Below are positions 48,951-59,082 of a stretch of DNA of 64,000 nt, piece after piece; position 1 is the first letter of the stretch, and every line of letters starts with the position of its first letter. Position numbers and translations under genes: made by a program. The stretch comes from Symbiodinium microadriaticum. Lineage: Eukaryota; Sar; Dinophyceae; Suessiales; Symbiodiniaceae. The stretch spans positions 888,850 to 952,849 of the forward strand of contig LSRX01000007.1 of the NCBI GenBank assembly GCA_001939145.1, read 5' to 3'. The notes beneath the pieces are model-generated. The model was not told the DNA's origin and made no database searches. It was given only the letters and a program-made list of their open reading frames with translations.

Positions 48951-50601
48951 GAAGGCAACATGCTAAGACCTGCCTGTGATGCAGTGCAGTGCGCCTTCGG
49001 AAAACGCGCCGCATCTGCCGTTTGGCACGCAGGAGCTGCCAGGTCGCCTGAGAGATGGTGGGCTTGCGCGGCATATCCGCATGCTCCGCGACATGCTGCT
49101 GCAAACCCTCACGCAGGTGCTGATTGATGAGCGCAACATGTTGGTCGACATCCACCGCCCACGGTATCACAGGCAAACTGCGATAGATGGCCTGCAGCTT
49201 AGCTTGGCCTTCGGCGGTGAAGAAAAAGTCGCGCGGAAGAGGGCGCCGACTGTTCTGGGGAACAGAGAACACAGCCTGCAGACGGCATTGGATGGGCTGG
49301 TGGTCAAAGCCCGAGAACATGTCAAGCAACGGCACCACCCCTATATCCTGGCACTGTGACAACCACTGCCCAGGCATCAAAACATAGTCGAGACATGCTG
49401 GCTCTGCCTGGCTACCGGAAGGTGGCCGCCACGTGTGCTTCTGGTGCCCTTTGACTGTATAGGCGGAGGTTCGCCCCAAGCCAAATTCAGCAACGGTGGC
49501 ATCCAGTTGGCATGCATTGCGATTGACAGCGGACTCCTCGCCGTCAATAAGGCGATACCTGGCATTGGCATCTATGCAGATCAGAGGTGCGGTCAAGGCT
49601 GGGAGAGCACGCAGCCGAGTTCGAAGCAACTCCCACCAGTCGTCAATTTGGGCATCTGTGGCAGTGCTCGCAGGCGCATGCGCAGAGATGAGCGCCAGCC
49701 GAACCTTGCCAATTCTGGCTGTGACTACCAACAAGCGCTCATGCTGGTAGATGATGGCAAAACAACGCTCATTCCAACTCACGCCGGCTGCGAGATCAAC
49801 CCAAATTTGACACCCAAGTTGGCCGTCTGGTGCCGGCCCGGCCAGACGCAACACACCATCAACCTTAGTAACGGACTGAGTGTTAATCTTACACTCTTGT
49901 AGGCCAAGGAAGGCGAGCTTGTGCTGGCGCATGTACGTCGTAAGGCAGCGTTTTTGGAGAGCAGTCTTAGCAGAAAGGGTGTTGTAAGAACCAAACCGGC
50001 AGTCCACCCGCTGCTCATGCTGGTCCGAAGTTGCATCGGCAGGACCCCAGGCTTGTGGTGAAGGAGGAAGGGGCTGCACCTCATCCACTCGGGATGGAAC
50101 AGTCCGGCCCTCAGCGTCCAGACGTGGCCATTCTGCGCGGAAGGTCGCCGCCCCATGGAGCCACAGCCAATCAAAGTCTCTGTCCTGTACGTACTGAGGC
50201 AGCATGGTATCCCCAGGTGGGGCCTGAAGTCCTTGCGGCCTAAGCGCCTCCTTGGCAAGCGAGTCAGCAAGTTCGTTACCAGGGTGCCCCTGATGTGCAG
50301 GTGTATATGTCATCATGGGCACAACGCCCCGCACGCATTGGTGGAAGAAGAAAGCTGCGGCGGCATTGGTGATCGGGTGTCTGGCAGTACCAGCCGTCGC
50401 TGCGGAAGCAGCAGCTGCCGCCGACTGGCTATCATAACAGATAGCAGTTGCGCAGCCAATGCCGGCCCCAGTGCCAAGCGCCACCATCTGCGCATAAGCC
50501 TCGCCCTCGTAGGCGGAGGCGCCTGCAAGCCTCACCTGAAAGAAAGCCTGCCCAGCGCCATTCGTGGTACTGGAATGCCACACATGCCGTAGCCCATGCA
50601 C
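48814..50601 (-). CDS. LINE RNase H (C-terminal part) and AP-endonuclease
   Basis: A 595-codon frame. The first part is RNase H from the second acidic residue onward (ASAYEGEAYAQMVAL, ICYDSQS, then HQGHPGNELADSLAKEA near 50245-50305). An EEP-fold endonuclease follows: FGSYNTLSAK (about 50000), LGLQECKI (about 49895), LISAHAP (about 49690), LICIDANARYRL (about 49570), CLDYVLMPGQW and SGFDHQPIQCRL (about 49290). The endonuclease nicks target DNA and RNase H removes the RNA template. RNase H upstream of the endonuclease is unusual, since plant and animal LINEs that have it carry it after the RT. The start of the RNase H domain is in the frame of 50432-50977. Confidence 0.8.
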   Translation of the reverse strand: MHGLRHVWHSSTTNGAGQAFFQVRLAGASAYEGEAYAQMVALGTGAGIGCATAICYDSQSAAAAASAATAGTARHPITNAAAAFFFHQCVRGVVPMMTYTPAHQGHPGNELADSLAKEALRPQGLQAPPGDTMLPQYVQDRDFDWLWLHGAATFRAEWPRLDAEGRTVPSRVDEVQPLPPSPQAWGPADATSDQHEQRVDCRFGSYNTLSAKTALQKRCLTTYMRQHKLAFLGLQECKINTQSVTKVDGVLRLAGPAPDGQLGCQIWVDLAAGVSWNERCFAIIYQHERLLVVTARIGKVRLALISAHAPASTATDAQIDDWWELLRTRLRALPALTAPLICIDANARYRLIDGEESAVNRNACQLDATVAEFGLGRTSAYTVKGHQKHTWRPPSGSQAEPACLDYVLMPGQWLSQCQDIGVVPLLDMFSGFDHQPIQCRLQAVFSVPQNSRRPLPRDFFFTAEGQAKLQAIYRSLPVIPWAVDVDQHVALINQHLREGLQQHVAEHADMPRKPTISQATWQLLRAKRQMRRVFRRRTALHHRQVLACCLRGWQQATQAEPAPTVSLAKRRDSEVAAHGFNACALERHPPSLARR

Positions 50602-50977
50602 TGCGTCCTAACTGGAAGGAGCCATCCACAAAGAAGAGCAGGGCCTGAATAGGCTCATGTGGTTGATAAGGTTCCAAGCAATGCAAAAGCCGCGCAGAGG
50701 CAGGGTGCAATGATGGCAAACAGTCCTTATCCCGACAGTAATGACAGAGCTGGAACGGCTCAAGGGCCTGCTGTTGCGCGTCAAGCGGCAAGGTCAAGTT
50801 GATGGAGGCCTCCTGGGATTGCTGAACTGACTCGTCAGGAGCTGGCACAAGAGTGTTTAGGCTCAGGGGGGCAAGCTGAGTGTGCTCCTGGGTCACGGCG
50901 CACATTGGACATTTGCGGCGTCCTAGTGGTGTAGGAATAGTGGCCGGAAGAGGCTGCGAGCCTGCCTGTACCTGCAC
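50432..50977 (-). CDS. LINE segment with CxxC motif and RNase H N-terminus (shifted frame)
   Basis: A 181-codon frame reading RRKCPMCAVTQEHTQ and, near 50640, LLFFVDGSFQLGRSAWA, which is the first strand and first catalytic Asp of an RNase H domain. The rest of the domain continues in the frame starting near 50601, so a shift occurs at about 50560-50600. The last third of this frame is probably not coding. Confidence 0.6.
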   Translation of the reverse strand: MQVQAGSQPLPATIPTPLGRRKCPMCAVTQEHTQLAPLSLNTLVPAPDESVQQSQEASINLTLPLDAQQQALEPFQLCHYCRDKDCLPSLHPASARLLHCLEPYQPHEPIQALLFFVDGSFQLGRSAWATACVAFQYHEWRWAGFLSGEACRRLRLRGRGLCADGGAWHWGRHWLRNCYLL

Positions 50978-53024
50978 GGTGTGCTGCCACAGCGGCAGTC
51001 CATTTCTCAGTTCCTGGGCGGATCATCTTTTGTCGCGGAGTCGAGGGCCGTCTGATCTGCGCGAGTGAAGTCCGACCTGATGACAAAGAGTCCGCACTGG
51101 GATCACCTTCGGGCTCGGTCGGGACTGGGACACTTGCAGCAGCACTTTGAACCTGAACCGGCTGAGGTAACGTGGTGGTCTGTCTGCGGTTGACGCGCAG
51201 AAGAAAATGCGCGCCAGGTTGTGCGTGCTCAGGCGGTTGGTAATGCATACCAGGCGGCACAGGAAGGGCTGCAATATCCGCAGTAGAACCATGTGCCAAA
51301 TGCATGAGGCGATAGCACAGCGCCGAATGCGGATCAGCAACCATAAAAGGCATGAAGTCCGCTGTCGGGTCCTGCATAATGAAAACAGCCGAGGCTGTCG
51401 TCGCCACTGTGATGGCTGCATCTAGCAAATGCACTGGCTCATGAAACAGCTCAGCTTCGGTCAAAAGCCGCACGGCTTCGCCTGGGGCGGGCGTCAGTGC
51501 AATATCGAGCCAGACTTTGTGTGGAGCACGCGCTGCCTGGTACAGCCACACAGAGCTACGGCGGGGATGCGGCGTCCCCATCCGAGCAGTCCGCTCGACC
51601 AAGCGGCGACGTAGTGCCTCTGCAAAAGACAGGTCGCTCTGCCAGACCATAGCCACTATATTTTCACCTTGCACCTGGAGGTGTGCAGCAGGGAGGTCCA
51701 GTGGCACTGACAAGAGTCGTAACTCATGTATTTGTTCGAGAAGCGGAACAACATTGTAAGATGCTAGCCCCGAATGGCCGGGCGGAATGAGCTGAACGTA
51801 GTCACCAAACTGCAACGGGCGCCTGCACAGCTCGGACGGTACGCCGTTGACCTGCAGCCTAAAGCCTGCTTGCCTCTGGGCCGGCGCCAACACATCCTCC
51901 GCAAAAGAGCCATCGGACAGTGTAAGTGACGACAATTGCAATCCGTCCGTTCCTGGGTCATAAAAGACCGTGGTGCCAGTTGGCCGAGCATGTGCCAACA
52001 AAGGAATCACATAGTGATTATTGGCAGTTGTCCGCGGAAGGATGGGTGTAAGGATGAGACGAAACGGTCTTCCCATCCGCCCTAAACCAACCAAACCCCG
52101 CACTAGCTCAACTATCACCTGCTGAACATTGATGGCATCAACCGGGCTGTTCGCAGTACGGACCGTGGCTCCTTCGCATACCAGCACAAAGCTGGCCTGG
52201 GGACCAGAGCGCATCATGGTGGTAGTGGTTGTTGTGACAGTAGCTCGGCCAGGCACTGCAAAGTTTGATTGGTCGGCGCGGTGGTGCCGACTTGTCGGAA
52301 AGGGATGGACACCCACACGCAGGACGAGCCATTGCAGAGCTCTCAGTTCACGCGGCAACGTCTCGTAGACAAGGCCTTGGCTGTCCTGCAAGTATACTCT
52401 GTCTTGACTCCAAGGTTCGGCAAGGCGGTCATGCAAGTCGGGTTCAAGCTCTGCCGCCTGATCCAGAAAGGTACGCAGAGGAGTCTCGGCCGCAACAGGC
52501 ATGGTAAGGATGCCGAGGCCCAGAGCGCGCAGATCCAGAGGGACCAGCACCCCATCAGAAACATCACCATGAGTCGTAACGACAACCTGAGGTATGTCGA
52601 GATCCGGGAGAGGCGTGGTGAGAAACTGGACCCGGACGGGCTGACTGTCCAGCTGCATGGCAGCGTAATTGCTGAACTCAACCATGGACCAACGACTGGA
52701 TCCTTGGAGTTTCACTGGTGGGTATCCTTTGGTGAGGAGCGAAAAGGGTATCGTCCTTTTTTCCCCTAATCCGAACTCAGGGAACAAGCAAAGTGCGAGA
52801 CAGGTAGTCTGGCGCCAGCTGCGTTGCTCATGGATGCTGGGCTCAATTCCGCTCCTGCCAAGGCCGCCGGTAGCGCAGTGACGGGCCAGACCCCAATGTC
52901 GGCCCCCAGAAGCCCTGGCGGCTGTGTCTGCATCATCGTGCACGTGCTTGTGGTGCTGGGAGACTGCATCCCCTCGCCCTGCGCACGAGTCGCGCCATGC
53001 AAGCGAGGCGAAAACACAAGCCAT
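50835..53024 (-). CDS. LINE unidentified region with internally repeated modules
   Basis: A 729-codon frame. The residues around QFLTTPLPDLDIPQVVVTTH through ALQWLVLRVG resemble, in order and spacing, a segment of the preceding frame (QLISQPVPGLPIPQF through HYEWLVFSPRL). At least one further module with similar strand-like pattern (LQLSSLTLSDGSFAEDV...VNGVPSELCRRPLQFGDYVQ) follows. They look like repeated beta-rich domains. The first 70 codons overlap the upstream frame and may not be used. There is no known catalytic motif. It might be part of an ORF1-type nucleic-acid-binding protein. Confidence 0.55.
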   Translation of the reverse strand: MACVFASLAWRDSCAGRGDAVSQHHKHVHDDADTAARASGGRHWGLARHCATGGLGRSGIEPSIHEQRSWRQTTCLALCLFPEFGLGEKRTIPFSLLTKGYPPVKLQGSSRWSMVEFSNYAAMQLDSQPVRVQFLTTPLPDLDIPQVVVTTHGDVSDGVLVPLDLRALGLGILTMPVAAETPLRTFLDQAAELEPDLHDRLAEPWSQDRVYLQDSQGLVYETLPRELRALQWLVLRVGVHPFPTSRHHRADQSNFAVPGRATVTTTTTTMMRSGPQASFVLVCEGATVRTANSPVDAINVQQVIVELVRGLVGLGRMGRPFRLILTPILPRTTANNHYVIPLLAHARPTGTTVFYDPGTDGLQLSSLTLSDGSFAEDVLAPAQRQAGFRLQVNGVPSELCRRPLQFGDYVQLIPPGHSGLASYNVVPLLEQIHELRLLSVPLDLPAAHLQVQGENIVAMVWQSDLSFAEALRRRLVERTARMGTPHPRRSSVWLYQAARAPHKVWLDIALTPAPGEAVRLLTEAELFHEPVHLLDAAITVATTASAVFIMQDPTADFMPFMVADPHSALCYRLMHLAHGSTADIAALPVPPGMHYQPPEHAQPGAHFLLRVNRRQTTTLPQPVQVQSAAASVPVPTEPEGDPSADSLSSGRTSLAQIRRPSTPRQKMIRPGTEKWTAAVAAHRAGTGRLAASSGHYSYTTRTPQMSNVRRDPGAHSACPPEPKHSCASS

Positions 53025-54595
53025 TCATAGTGATGCAGCGGCTCCGATAGACGCTCAACAAGTCGGCCGCCGGCATCCAAGAGGTCATGCGTATGCCGAT
53101 TGATCTGACTAGGGCGGTCACCTCTATCGCAAGCTGCCGCAATCATCTGTGCCACGATCTCAGAAAGAGTGAAGCCGGGCGCCATGGCAACAGTGCAGAT
53201 ATGTAATCCAACACCCCTAGCATCAACCGGCAGCACAGACATGGGCCTGTCCACAGTGGTGGGGCACAGAGTGAATTGAGGGATAGGTAACCCCGGCACA
53301 GGCTGTGAGATGAGCTGGGCCGTCCTGGTACGGAAGGGGGACGCGGCAACAGCATCAGCCACACACTCAATCACATTCCAGTCTGGAGACCGACGCCTGC
53401 TGCGGCTGTGGAACACAGGATCAAAAACAGCAAAATGCCGATGATCAACATCCCCATCCACCGCGTCCGACAACGCAGGCAGCGTATCAATTGGGGCATA
53501 CCTGAAAGGCCCCCGGACAGTCTCCGGCAGGAGCTCCAGAGCTTCCGCCACCATGACCTTGATGATCGAGGGCCGCGGCGCTCGATCCTGAACACTGGCT
53601 GGAGGTGAAGCCGGATCATTGGGCTTGGGGGACGGAGCAGGCGGCACAACAAAAACGTGGCAAGGACCGGCCTGCTGGTCAGATGATTTGCTGCAGCCAG
53701 CCAAGGCTCGACAGGAACCGTCCTTGTAGCTGGCAGGAAGGGTACGAAAGTCATGAGGCCCAACCAAGGTTCGACAGGAACCGACCTTGTAGTTGGCAAG
53801 GAATGCAGGATCTTGGTAAAGGCACAAGGCATGACTCGCACAATGATGTAATGATTGGGAGCATTGTGCAACAGACTCAGACTCGACCTGTGGAACAGGC
53901 CCAACAAAGCCAGCAAGCGAAGAACTGGCGTCGCACATGACAGAAGTGGTAAAAAGCCTGGCCTCGGGTGGCGACTGCAGATACGAGGTGGCCTGTGACT
54001 GGTGCTGCTGCGAGGAACCTGCAACACCTCCTGATGAAAAAGAAAACTGTACATTGCAATCCCTCAGCAATGCGCTCAGCTGTCGCTTCCAGATGTTACC
54101 GACACCCTGAAGAGACTCATAGCTGTAGTGAACCACCTTCCGAAGGATGGCTGCCTCCTTGGGCTGGGCCACCGTCGAAGTCAATATCGAAACTGGTCGA
54201 GGCTGAACGTCCCGCAGAAAAGCCTTGACCTCATCAGCTACAACCGCCAGGCAGCCACAAGCTGACCGAGCAGGAGACTGGAATGTCAAGACAGATTCCT
54301 TGGTCCATCCGCCTCGACACAGCGCCTTGCGCGCCCAAAAATCTGTGTAGACGACGTAGTCGCTGTCCTCCCCTGACTGCGCACAGGCCACCGCGTCATA
54401 GTCGCCGCGCGCATCATGCACTTCAAAAACTGCTTCCACTGTGGCAACTCCTGCGGAGAATAGCGCCACTTCAGCACTGAGATTCAAGGCAAGAACCTGT
54501 GCCCACCACTCGTTCACATACGCCTCGTCAAAGATCACCGAGGTATAGGAACGGGTCGGCTGAAGGATCGGCCCGGCAGCTTCTCGTGAGCAACC
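52766..54595 (-). CDS. LINE unidentified region, upstream part
   Basis: The frame is formally open up to 56032, but above 54595 it only shadows the zinc/coiled-coil ORF and is low-complexity. From 54595 downward it looks genuine: SVIFDEAYVNEWWAQVLALN, YVVYTDFWARKALC, then DWNVIECVADAVAASPFRT and the module ending EWLVFSPRL. A 63-bp direct repeat at about 53696-53800 duplicates a short segment (YKVGSCRTLVG / YKDGSCRALAG). Function unknown. Confidence 0.5.
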   Translation of the reverse strand, partial: GCSREAAGPILQPTRSYTSVIFDEAYVNEWWAQVLALNLSAEVALFSAGVATVEAVFEVHDARGDYDAVACAQSGEDSDYVVYTDFWARKALCRGGWTKESVLTFQSPARSACGCLAVVADEVKAFLRDVQPRPVSILTSTVAQPKEAAILRKVVHYSYESLQGVGNIWKRQLSALLRDCNVQFSFSSGGVAGSSQQHQSQATSYLQSPPEARLFTTSVMCDASSSLAGFVGPVPQVESESVAQCSQSLHHCASHALCLYQDPAFLANYKVGSCRTLVGPHDFRTLPASYKDGSCRALAGCSKSSDQQAGPCHVFVVPPAPSPKPNDPASPPASVQDRAPRPSIIKVMVAEALELLPETVRGPFRYAPIDTLPALSDAVDGDVDHRHFAVFDPVFHSRSRRRSPDWNVIECVADAVAASPFRTRTAQLISQPVPGLPIPQFTLCPTTVDRPMSVLPVDARGVGLHICTVAMAPGFTLSEIVAQMIAAACDRGDRPSQINRHTHDLLDAGGRLVERLSEPLHHYEWLVFSPRLHGATRAQGEGMQSPSTTSTCTMMQTQPPGLLGADIGVWPVTALPAALAGAELSPASMSNAAGARLPVSHFACSLSSD

Positions 54596-55941
54596 TACCG
54601 GGCCCCTTGAGGGGGCGGCTTGCTTTCCTTCTTGACCTGGCCGTCCGACGCGTTGCCCTTGGTGGCGTGCGCCTGTGCAGCCTTGTCCTCGGCTGCCTCG
54701 TCGGCCTTGCCGCTGCTGCGGCGTCTGGGCGTGCGCTCCCTGAACTCCTCCTCGTGCGCAGCTGCAGCGGCTGTAGCAAGCCTCAAGGCTTCCACCAGAG
54801 CAACTTCCTGCTGCAGACTGGTTTCGGCCACGGCCGCCCGTTGTGCCTCTAGTGCTGCGGCCTCCGCCACCATGCTGTCCTGCACATCCATGTCCTCCGT
54901 GTCGTCCTCGGAGGAGATTTCCACTGCAGCCAAACCGGCTCCAGATTGCTTTTTGATCTCCTTGGAAGAGGTGTGCAACTGCTGCAACCACCGCTCCTCG
55001 GTATCCGCCAGCGTTGAGAGGGCCTGGTTCTTCTTGCCCATCTGCTCCTCCAAGAGCTTGGTGAGCTTTTGGAGGTAAGAGGTCCACTCTGAGACGAACT
55101 GACTCCGAGCACGTCTCACTTCGTGGAGCTCCTTCTTGGCCTGCGACTGCTGGCTGACAAGTTTGTGCAGCTGCTTGGTGGTCTGGCGGTGGTCCACGGC
55201 CTCCTGTCCCTCCAGGAGCTCCCTGATGTCTGGTGGCAGCTCGTCCTTGGAGGCCGCCAATGCTGTCATCAGTGCCATGACGGTAGGTGGCAGTTTGGCC
55301 GTAGACTCCGATGCTGCCGATCCAGCCGGCTGGGCAGGCTTGGGGATTGTAGGTGCTGACGGCACCTCCTGTAGTAGGGCATCCTGGGAAGTCCTCGGCA
55401 GGTTGTCCGTAGATGCCGCCGCCGTAGGTCCTGTAGCATCGGCCCCAGTGCCTTTGCCCTTGGGTCTCCGTCGGGGCGAGCGCAGTGTTTTTGCACCCTG
55501 CCTCCCGTCGCCTGCTTGACCTACTCGAGGCCTCGGAGAACGTCCTTTGCCTTCCTCGGCCTTGCTTCTGGGCCACTGCCAGCCACCTTTGTTGCCACGA
55601 GTGTAGCTGGGGCCAGAATACGTTGCTTCTTGCCAGTGCAGCCCGCATACTTGGCAGTATGAGGCCACTGCCTTGCACATGGCCCCACAACTGCACTTCC
55701 ATGGCTGGGCCATCGCGATAGTGTGGCGGCCAGTGGATCTGGCTTGTGCGCGCAGCAGCTGCGCCGGCAGACTGCTGCGAGAGTGATGTAAACGCAGGAT
55801 CTGTGCTGCCTGCGCCACACCACGACTGAAAAGTCCTTCGTTTGTCAGCAGGGCCGTGCGGATATGCGCCCTTGCTTGCGTGCGCTGTCTGCGCACTCTC
55901 CGGTGCCAGGCAGGCTCGCTGGCTTGCCGCTTCGCTGCCAC
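54595..55941 (-). CDS. LINE ORF1: zinc-binding and coiled-coil protein
   Basis: 448 aa from an ATG at 55941. Residues about 80-102 carry a compact cysteine cluster (WKCSCGAMCKAVASYCQVCG) resembling small zinc fingers. A basic and proline-rich linker follows. Residues about 230-330 are a strong coiled-coil candidate (LVSQQSQAKKELHEVRRARS, then LQKLTKLLEEQM). An acidic patch (EISSEDDTEDMD) and an alanine-rich helix precede a K-rich tail ending at TAG, 54595-54597. Such proteins in LINEs bind the element RNA and multimerise. The next frame begins right at this stop, so read-through or frameshift to a longer product is possible. Confidence 0.65.
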   Translation of the reverse strand: MAAKRQASEPAWHRRVRRQRTQARAHIRTALLTNEGLFSRGVAQAAQILRLHHSRSSLPAQLLRAQARSTGRHTIAMAQPWKCSCGAMCKAVASYCQVCGLHWQEATYSGPSYTRGNKGGWQWPRSKAEEGKGRSPRPRVGQAGDGRQGAKTLRSPRRRPKGKGTGADATGPTAAASTDNLPRTSQDALLQEVPSAPTIPKPAQPAGSAASESTAKLPPTVMALMTALAASKDELPPDIRELLEGQEAVDHRQTTKQLHKLVSQQSQAKKELHEVRRARSQFVSEWTSYLQKLTKLLEEQMGKKNQALSTLADTEERWLQQLHTSSKEIKKQSGAGLAAVEISSEDDTEDMDVQDSMVAEAAALEAQRAAVAETSLQQEVALVEALRLATAAAAAHEEEFRERTPRRRSSGKADEAAEDKAAQAHATKGNASDGQVKKESKPPPQGAR

Positions 55942-58118
55942 GGTGACTGGTATTGCTCAGGAAGAAAAAGGACCCAATCCAAATCCAAACCCAAGAGTGC
56001 CAGCTGCAGCCCATATACCAAATAGCAAGCAAAGGGACTGGACCACCAAAGGAACAGCAATCCCTGGATGCAAATGGTAAAAATTCCAGCCACTGAAACA
56101 GTGGGGAATGTTGCTCCCTGCCTCCACTCGGGTACAGCTAGGGAACCGCTTGGTTGTAGAGTCGCCGGACGCCGGTCACGACTCTGTCACTGCGGGCAAA
56201 CAAGTCGCCACGCGGGGTCAATGGCTAGAAGAAGGAGGGACCACTACGGGAAACTACCTCACCCCTTTAAGCCAAGACGCCTGGGGTTAGGGTTTTAGGG
56301 TTTAGGGTTTAGGGTTTTCGGGCTTAGGGTTGAGGGCTTAGGGTTTAGGGATGCATGGTCCCAGAGGATTGAAAATGACTTTTTGGGTCTTAGGGGCCCT
56401 GAGGGCTTCTGGCTGCTGAGTTAGGCCACGTTGACGCCGCAACTTCAGGAGGAAAGCCTGCGGCGAAGTTTCTACAGCACCCTGATATCCACAGGCCTCA
56501 AGAACGAGAAGCCTTGCTTGCAAAGAAGCCCCTGAAAGCAGACCATGTACAGGTGAGGACCTCTCTGAAAGCCCCTTTGGAACGGAAACTGCGTTGGGGT
56601 GTATCATAGCAACCCTAAACCAACACTCCCTTCTGAAACCCAAAACCCTGTTGTACCTTAGTATCATTGTCAATTGGATATGTTTAAATTGAGAATGTAA
56701 AAGAGCCGATACCACGAGACCGTTGGTCCCAAGTTCTCTCCTATCGAATCCGTTCGGGCAACTTTGGGAGCTGGGTAATGTCGGGAACATGGCTTAAACG
56801 AACCCTCAAGCACTGAACTGGACACTCAGGTTTCGGCTTTAGCCTTTACGCTCTCGCAACTCGGACTCCGCCAGACGAGGCCCCTGTCACCCACTACGCC
56901 TTCATGACTACTCCCTGACTTCGCAAACACTGATGAAAAGCCTTGAGGGCTTTAGGGTTCGGAGTCTTTCCTTCGGAAAATGCCCAAAGCCCCCGCTTTT
57001 CCCCGACCGCGCGAGGGCCAAGGGACCCGAAACGACGCCGGGAGTCGGCATGAGGGGCGAGTAGATCGGTGGCAGGTCCTCAGTCGGTATCATGCGTGCG
57101 TCTCCGTTGGAGTGCCCTGGGGTCGGGGCCAGAATTTCAGGGCCTACCCGATTTTTCTCGAAGATTGGCATGCCAAGACAACATGGGGGCATCATCTTGT
57201 ATAGTAGAACGTAGCACGGCACGACACGTAGATGAAGGCTGACATCACAGCAAGGCATAATGTGCAGTTCATGCTACGGTACACCGGGTATGAAGAGGCT
57301 TAGAAAAGCTAAGAATAGTTTCTACTGCGAAAAACCCAACATCTTTGAATACTGCAGCACTTGAACGCGGTACATCCGGAAAAACAAAAACCCTGACACC
57401 CTACCTGCAAAAGAAGTACACTCTAAACCCAAACCACAACCAGCCTGGTACAACAGGTCGTCCGGCTCCAGCCGCGCCTGTTGGACACAACAAGTCGACG
57501 AAAGCATGAAGTGTTTAGGGTTTAGGGTTTAGGGTTTAACTGAGTTGTCAAGGGTTCACATTTGGGTTCGTGGGATTGCGGTGTGGCCGCTTCCGACATC
57601 TGAACTAAGCACCTGGTGGTGAGCCCTTCAGAAGGGCCCCATAGGCTCAGTGATACGGGCGCCTAAACATGTAGAATAGGGTCTGAGGGTATATTTTAGT
57701 ATGAGTATATTAAGGACCCTAAGGAATAGTAATAGCTAGTCATTCGAGCCCCCATGCTGGTTCATGGCTCGCACTTCTCACGCTTGTCCGTATAGTAAAC
57801 CTTTACAGTAACCCCTTATTATCACTTTTATAGTAACCATTATAGACTCCCTTCGAAATGAACCTACAATGAACCCCTTGCCGTAACCCTTAAAGGAAAC
57901 CTGCAGCCTCCATATACTCAATCCTTAAAGTAGCCCGCAAACCTTGCAGGCCCCCCTAAGCTTGTTTCCTGAGTAACCTCTTTATAATAAGGGTACCCTT
58001 TTTCCTACTATTCGGCTTTAGTAAGGGGGCCCTAAAATTAAAAAGGGCAAGAGGGTACCACTCAGGGACCTAGTAAGAGGGCCCCAAGCTCTACACCCTA
58101 AAACCCTGCACCCTTCAC

Positions 58119-58180
58119 TGTGATGCAGGCCTCCGCCATCTCCTTGATGAGCGACAGGGCACTCGTCCACGCCTGCCGCT
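58119..58180 (-). CDS. Candidate small exon, possibly pentatricopeptide-repeat type
   Basis: The minus strand encodes RQAWTSALSLIKEMAEACIT between a TTTCAG acceptor (just above 58180) and a GTGAAG donor (below 58119). The W..AL.L..EM pattern resembles helix A of PPR motifs, which are abundant in dinoflagellates. Too short to be sure. Confidence 0.3.
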
Positions 58181-58974
58181 CTGAAACGAGCCCTGCCGGA
58201 CCCCAAAGAAAAGCTTTCAAATCCTCGGGTTCACGCTGTAGGATCTATAGATTTGTTAGAAATGAACCCTCCACCTTCGACCCTGCAGCCGCAAAGCGAA
58301 AGCAGAAGCCGTGCCATGCAATTGCCAAGGCGAGGAAGCAGTCCCCATTCCCGGAATCCTCAAGCTTCAACCGGGTTTCGAAACGCAAGACACTAAATGT
58401 CCAACCGCGAACGGTCAGTGAGCTGGCTTGTGACACCTCATCACCCAGCGAGACCTTCAACAAGGCTCGAGATCGCACGATCTGGAAGCAAGATTTGTAT
58501 TTGAAGCGTACACTTAACATAAACACTACGGGGTGCTAGCACTCTGGTCTACCAACTGGGCCCTCAGTCTAGATGCTTGAGAACCCCAAACCATCCACAC
58601 CCCAAACTCTAAAACGCTGGAACCTAAACCCTTAACCCTAGACCTCTTCCGTCTCCCCCGATCCTCAAACTCCAAAGCCCTTAACCCTAAGCCCTTCTAG
58701 ACGTTCAAAACCCCTCTAGAATGCCAATTGAGCCCTCCAGCGGGACCTGGAAAATGGAACCGTTACCCGTAAAATGGAGGCCTGAAAGCCCTTCCGGGAA
58801 GCCTTAAACGAACCAAAGGCACCCGTCCACGGCCGGCGGCCAGGATCGAGACGCAGCGTGTGGAGATGTGAGGCTCGAGGCCATAGGTGTCGTGGTCCTC
58901 ATGTAGGGTTCCTTAAAGGGATCTACAAGGGATTATATAGGGATTTCTATCAGGGCACTAAAAGGGACAGGGCT

Positions 58975-59082
58975 CGATATGGACAGTTCTCTAAATTCAA
59001 TTTCTTTTGGGGTCCTGTGTATAAGGGTGCCAAACTGTTTGTGGCACCTAAAGAAGGACCCTAATTCAGAGAACTTCCCAGG
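58975..59082. mobile_element. MITE-like element, family C copy 2
   Basis: The left ATATGGACAGTTCTCTAAATT is mirrored by AATTCAGAGAACTTCCCA on the right. The interior contains AAGGGTGCC and an inverted GGCACC. Related to 41412-41505. Confidence 0.65.

Larger units (their letters stand above)
45990..56284 (-). mobile_element. Non-LTR retrotransposon (LINE) with RNase H-endonuclease-RT order, frame-disrupted
   Basis: A roughly 10-kb minus-strand element, running from right to left: ORF1 with zinc and coiled-coil regions (54595-55941), a long unidentified region with repeated modules (50835-54595), RNase H (about 50240-50690), AP-endonuclease (about 49280-50020), RT (about 47550-48350), zinc fingers (about 46500-46700) and a C-terminal extension to 46052. 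No LTRs are seen. Successive domains lie in different frames, which suggests a decayed copy, sequencing errors or frameshifting. In the element's own sense, its 3' end abuts AAAAAACCCTAACCCC and its 5' side abuts CCCTAAA. The limits are inferred from these junctions. Confidence 0.8.

Noticed and set aside
54596..56032. Upstream 480 codons of the minus-strand frame ending at 52766
   Set aside because: They are antisense-free but low-complexity (G/R/Q runs) and overlap a better protein (54595-55941) with cysteine motifs and a coiled coil, so they are treated as a shadow frame.
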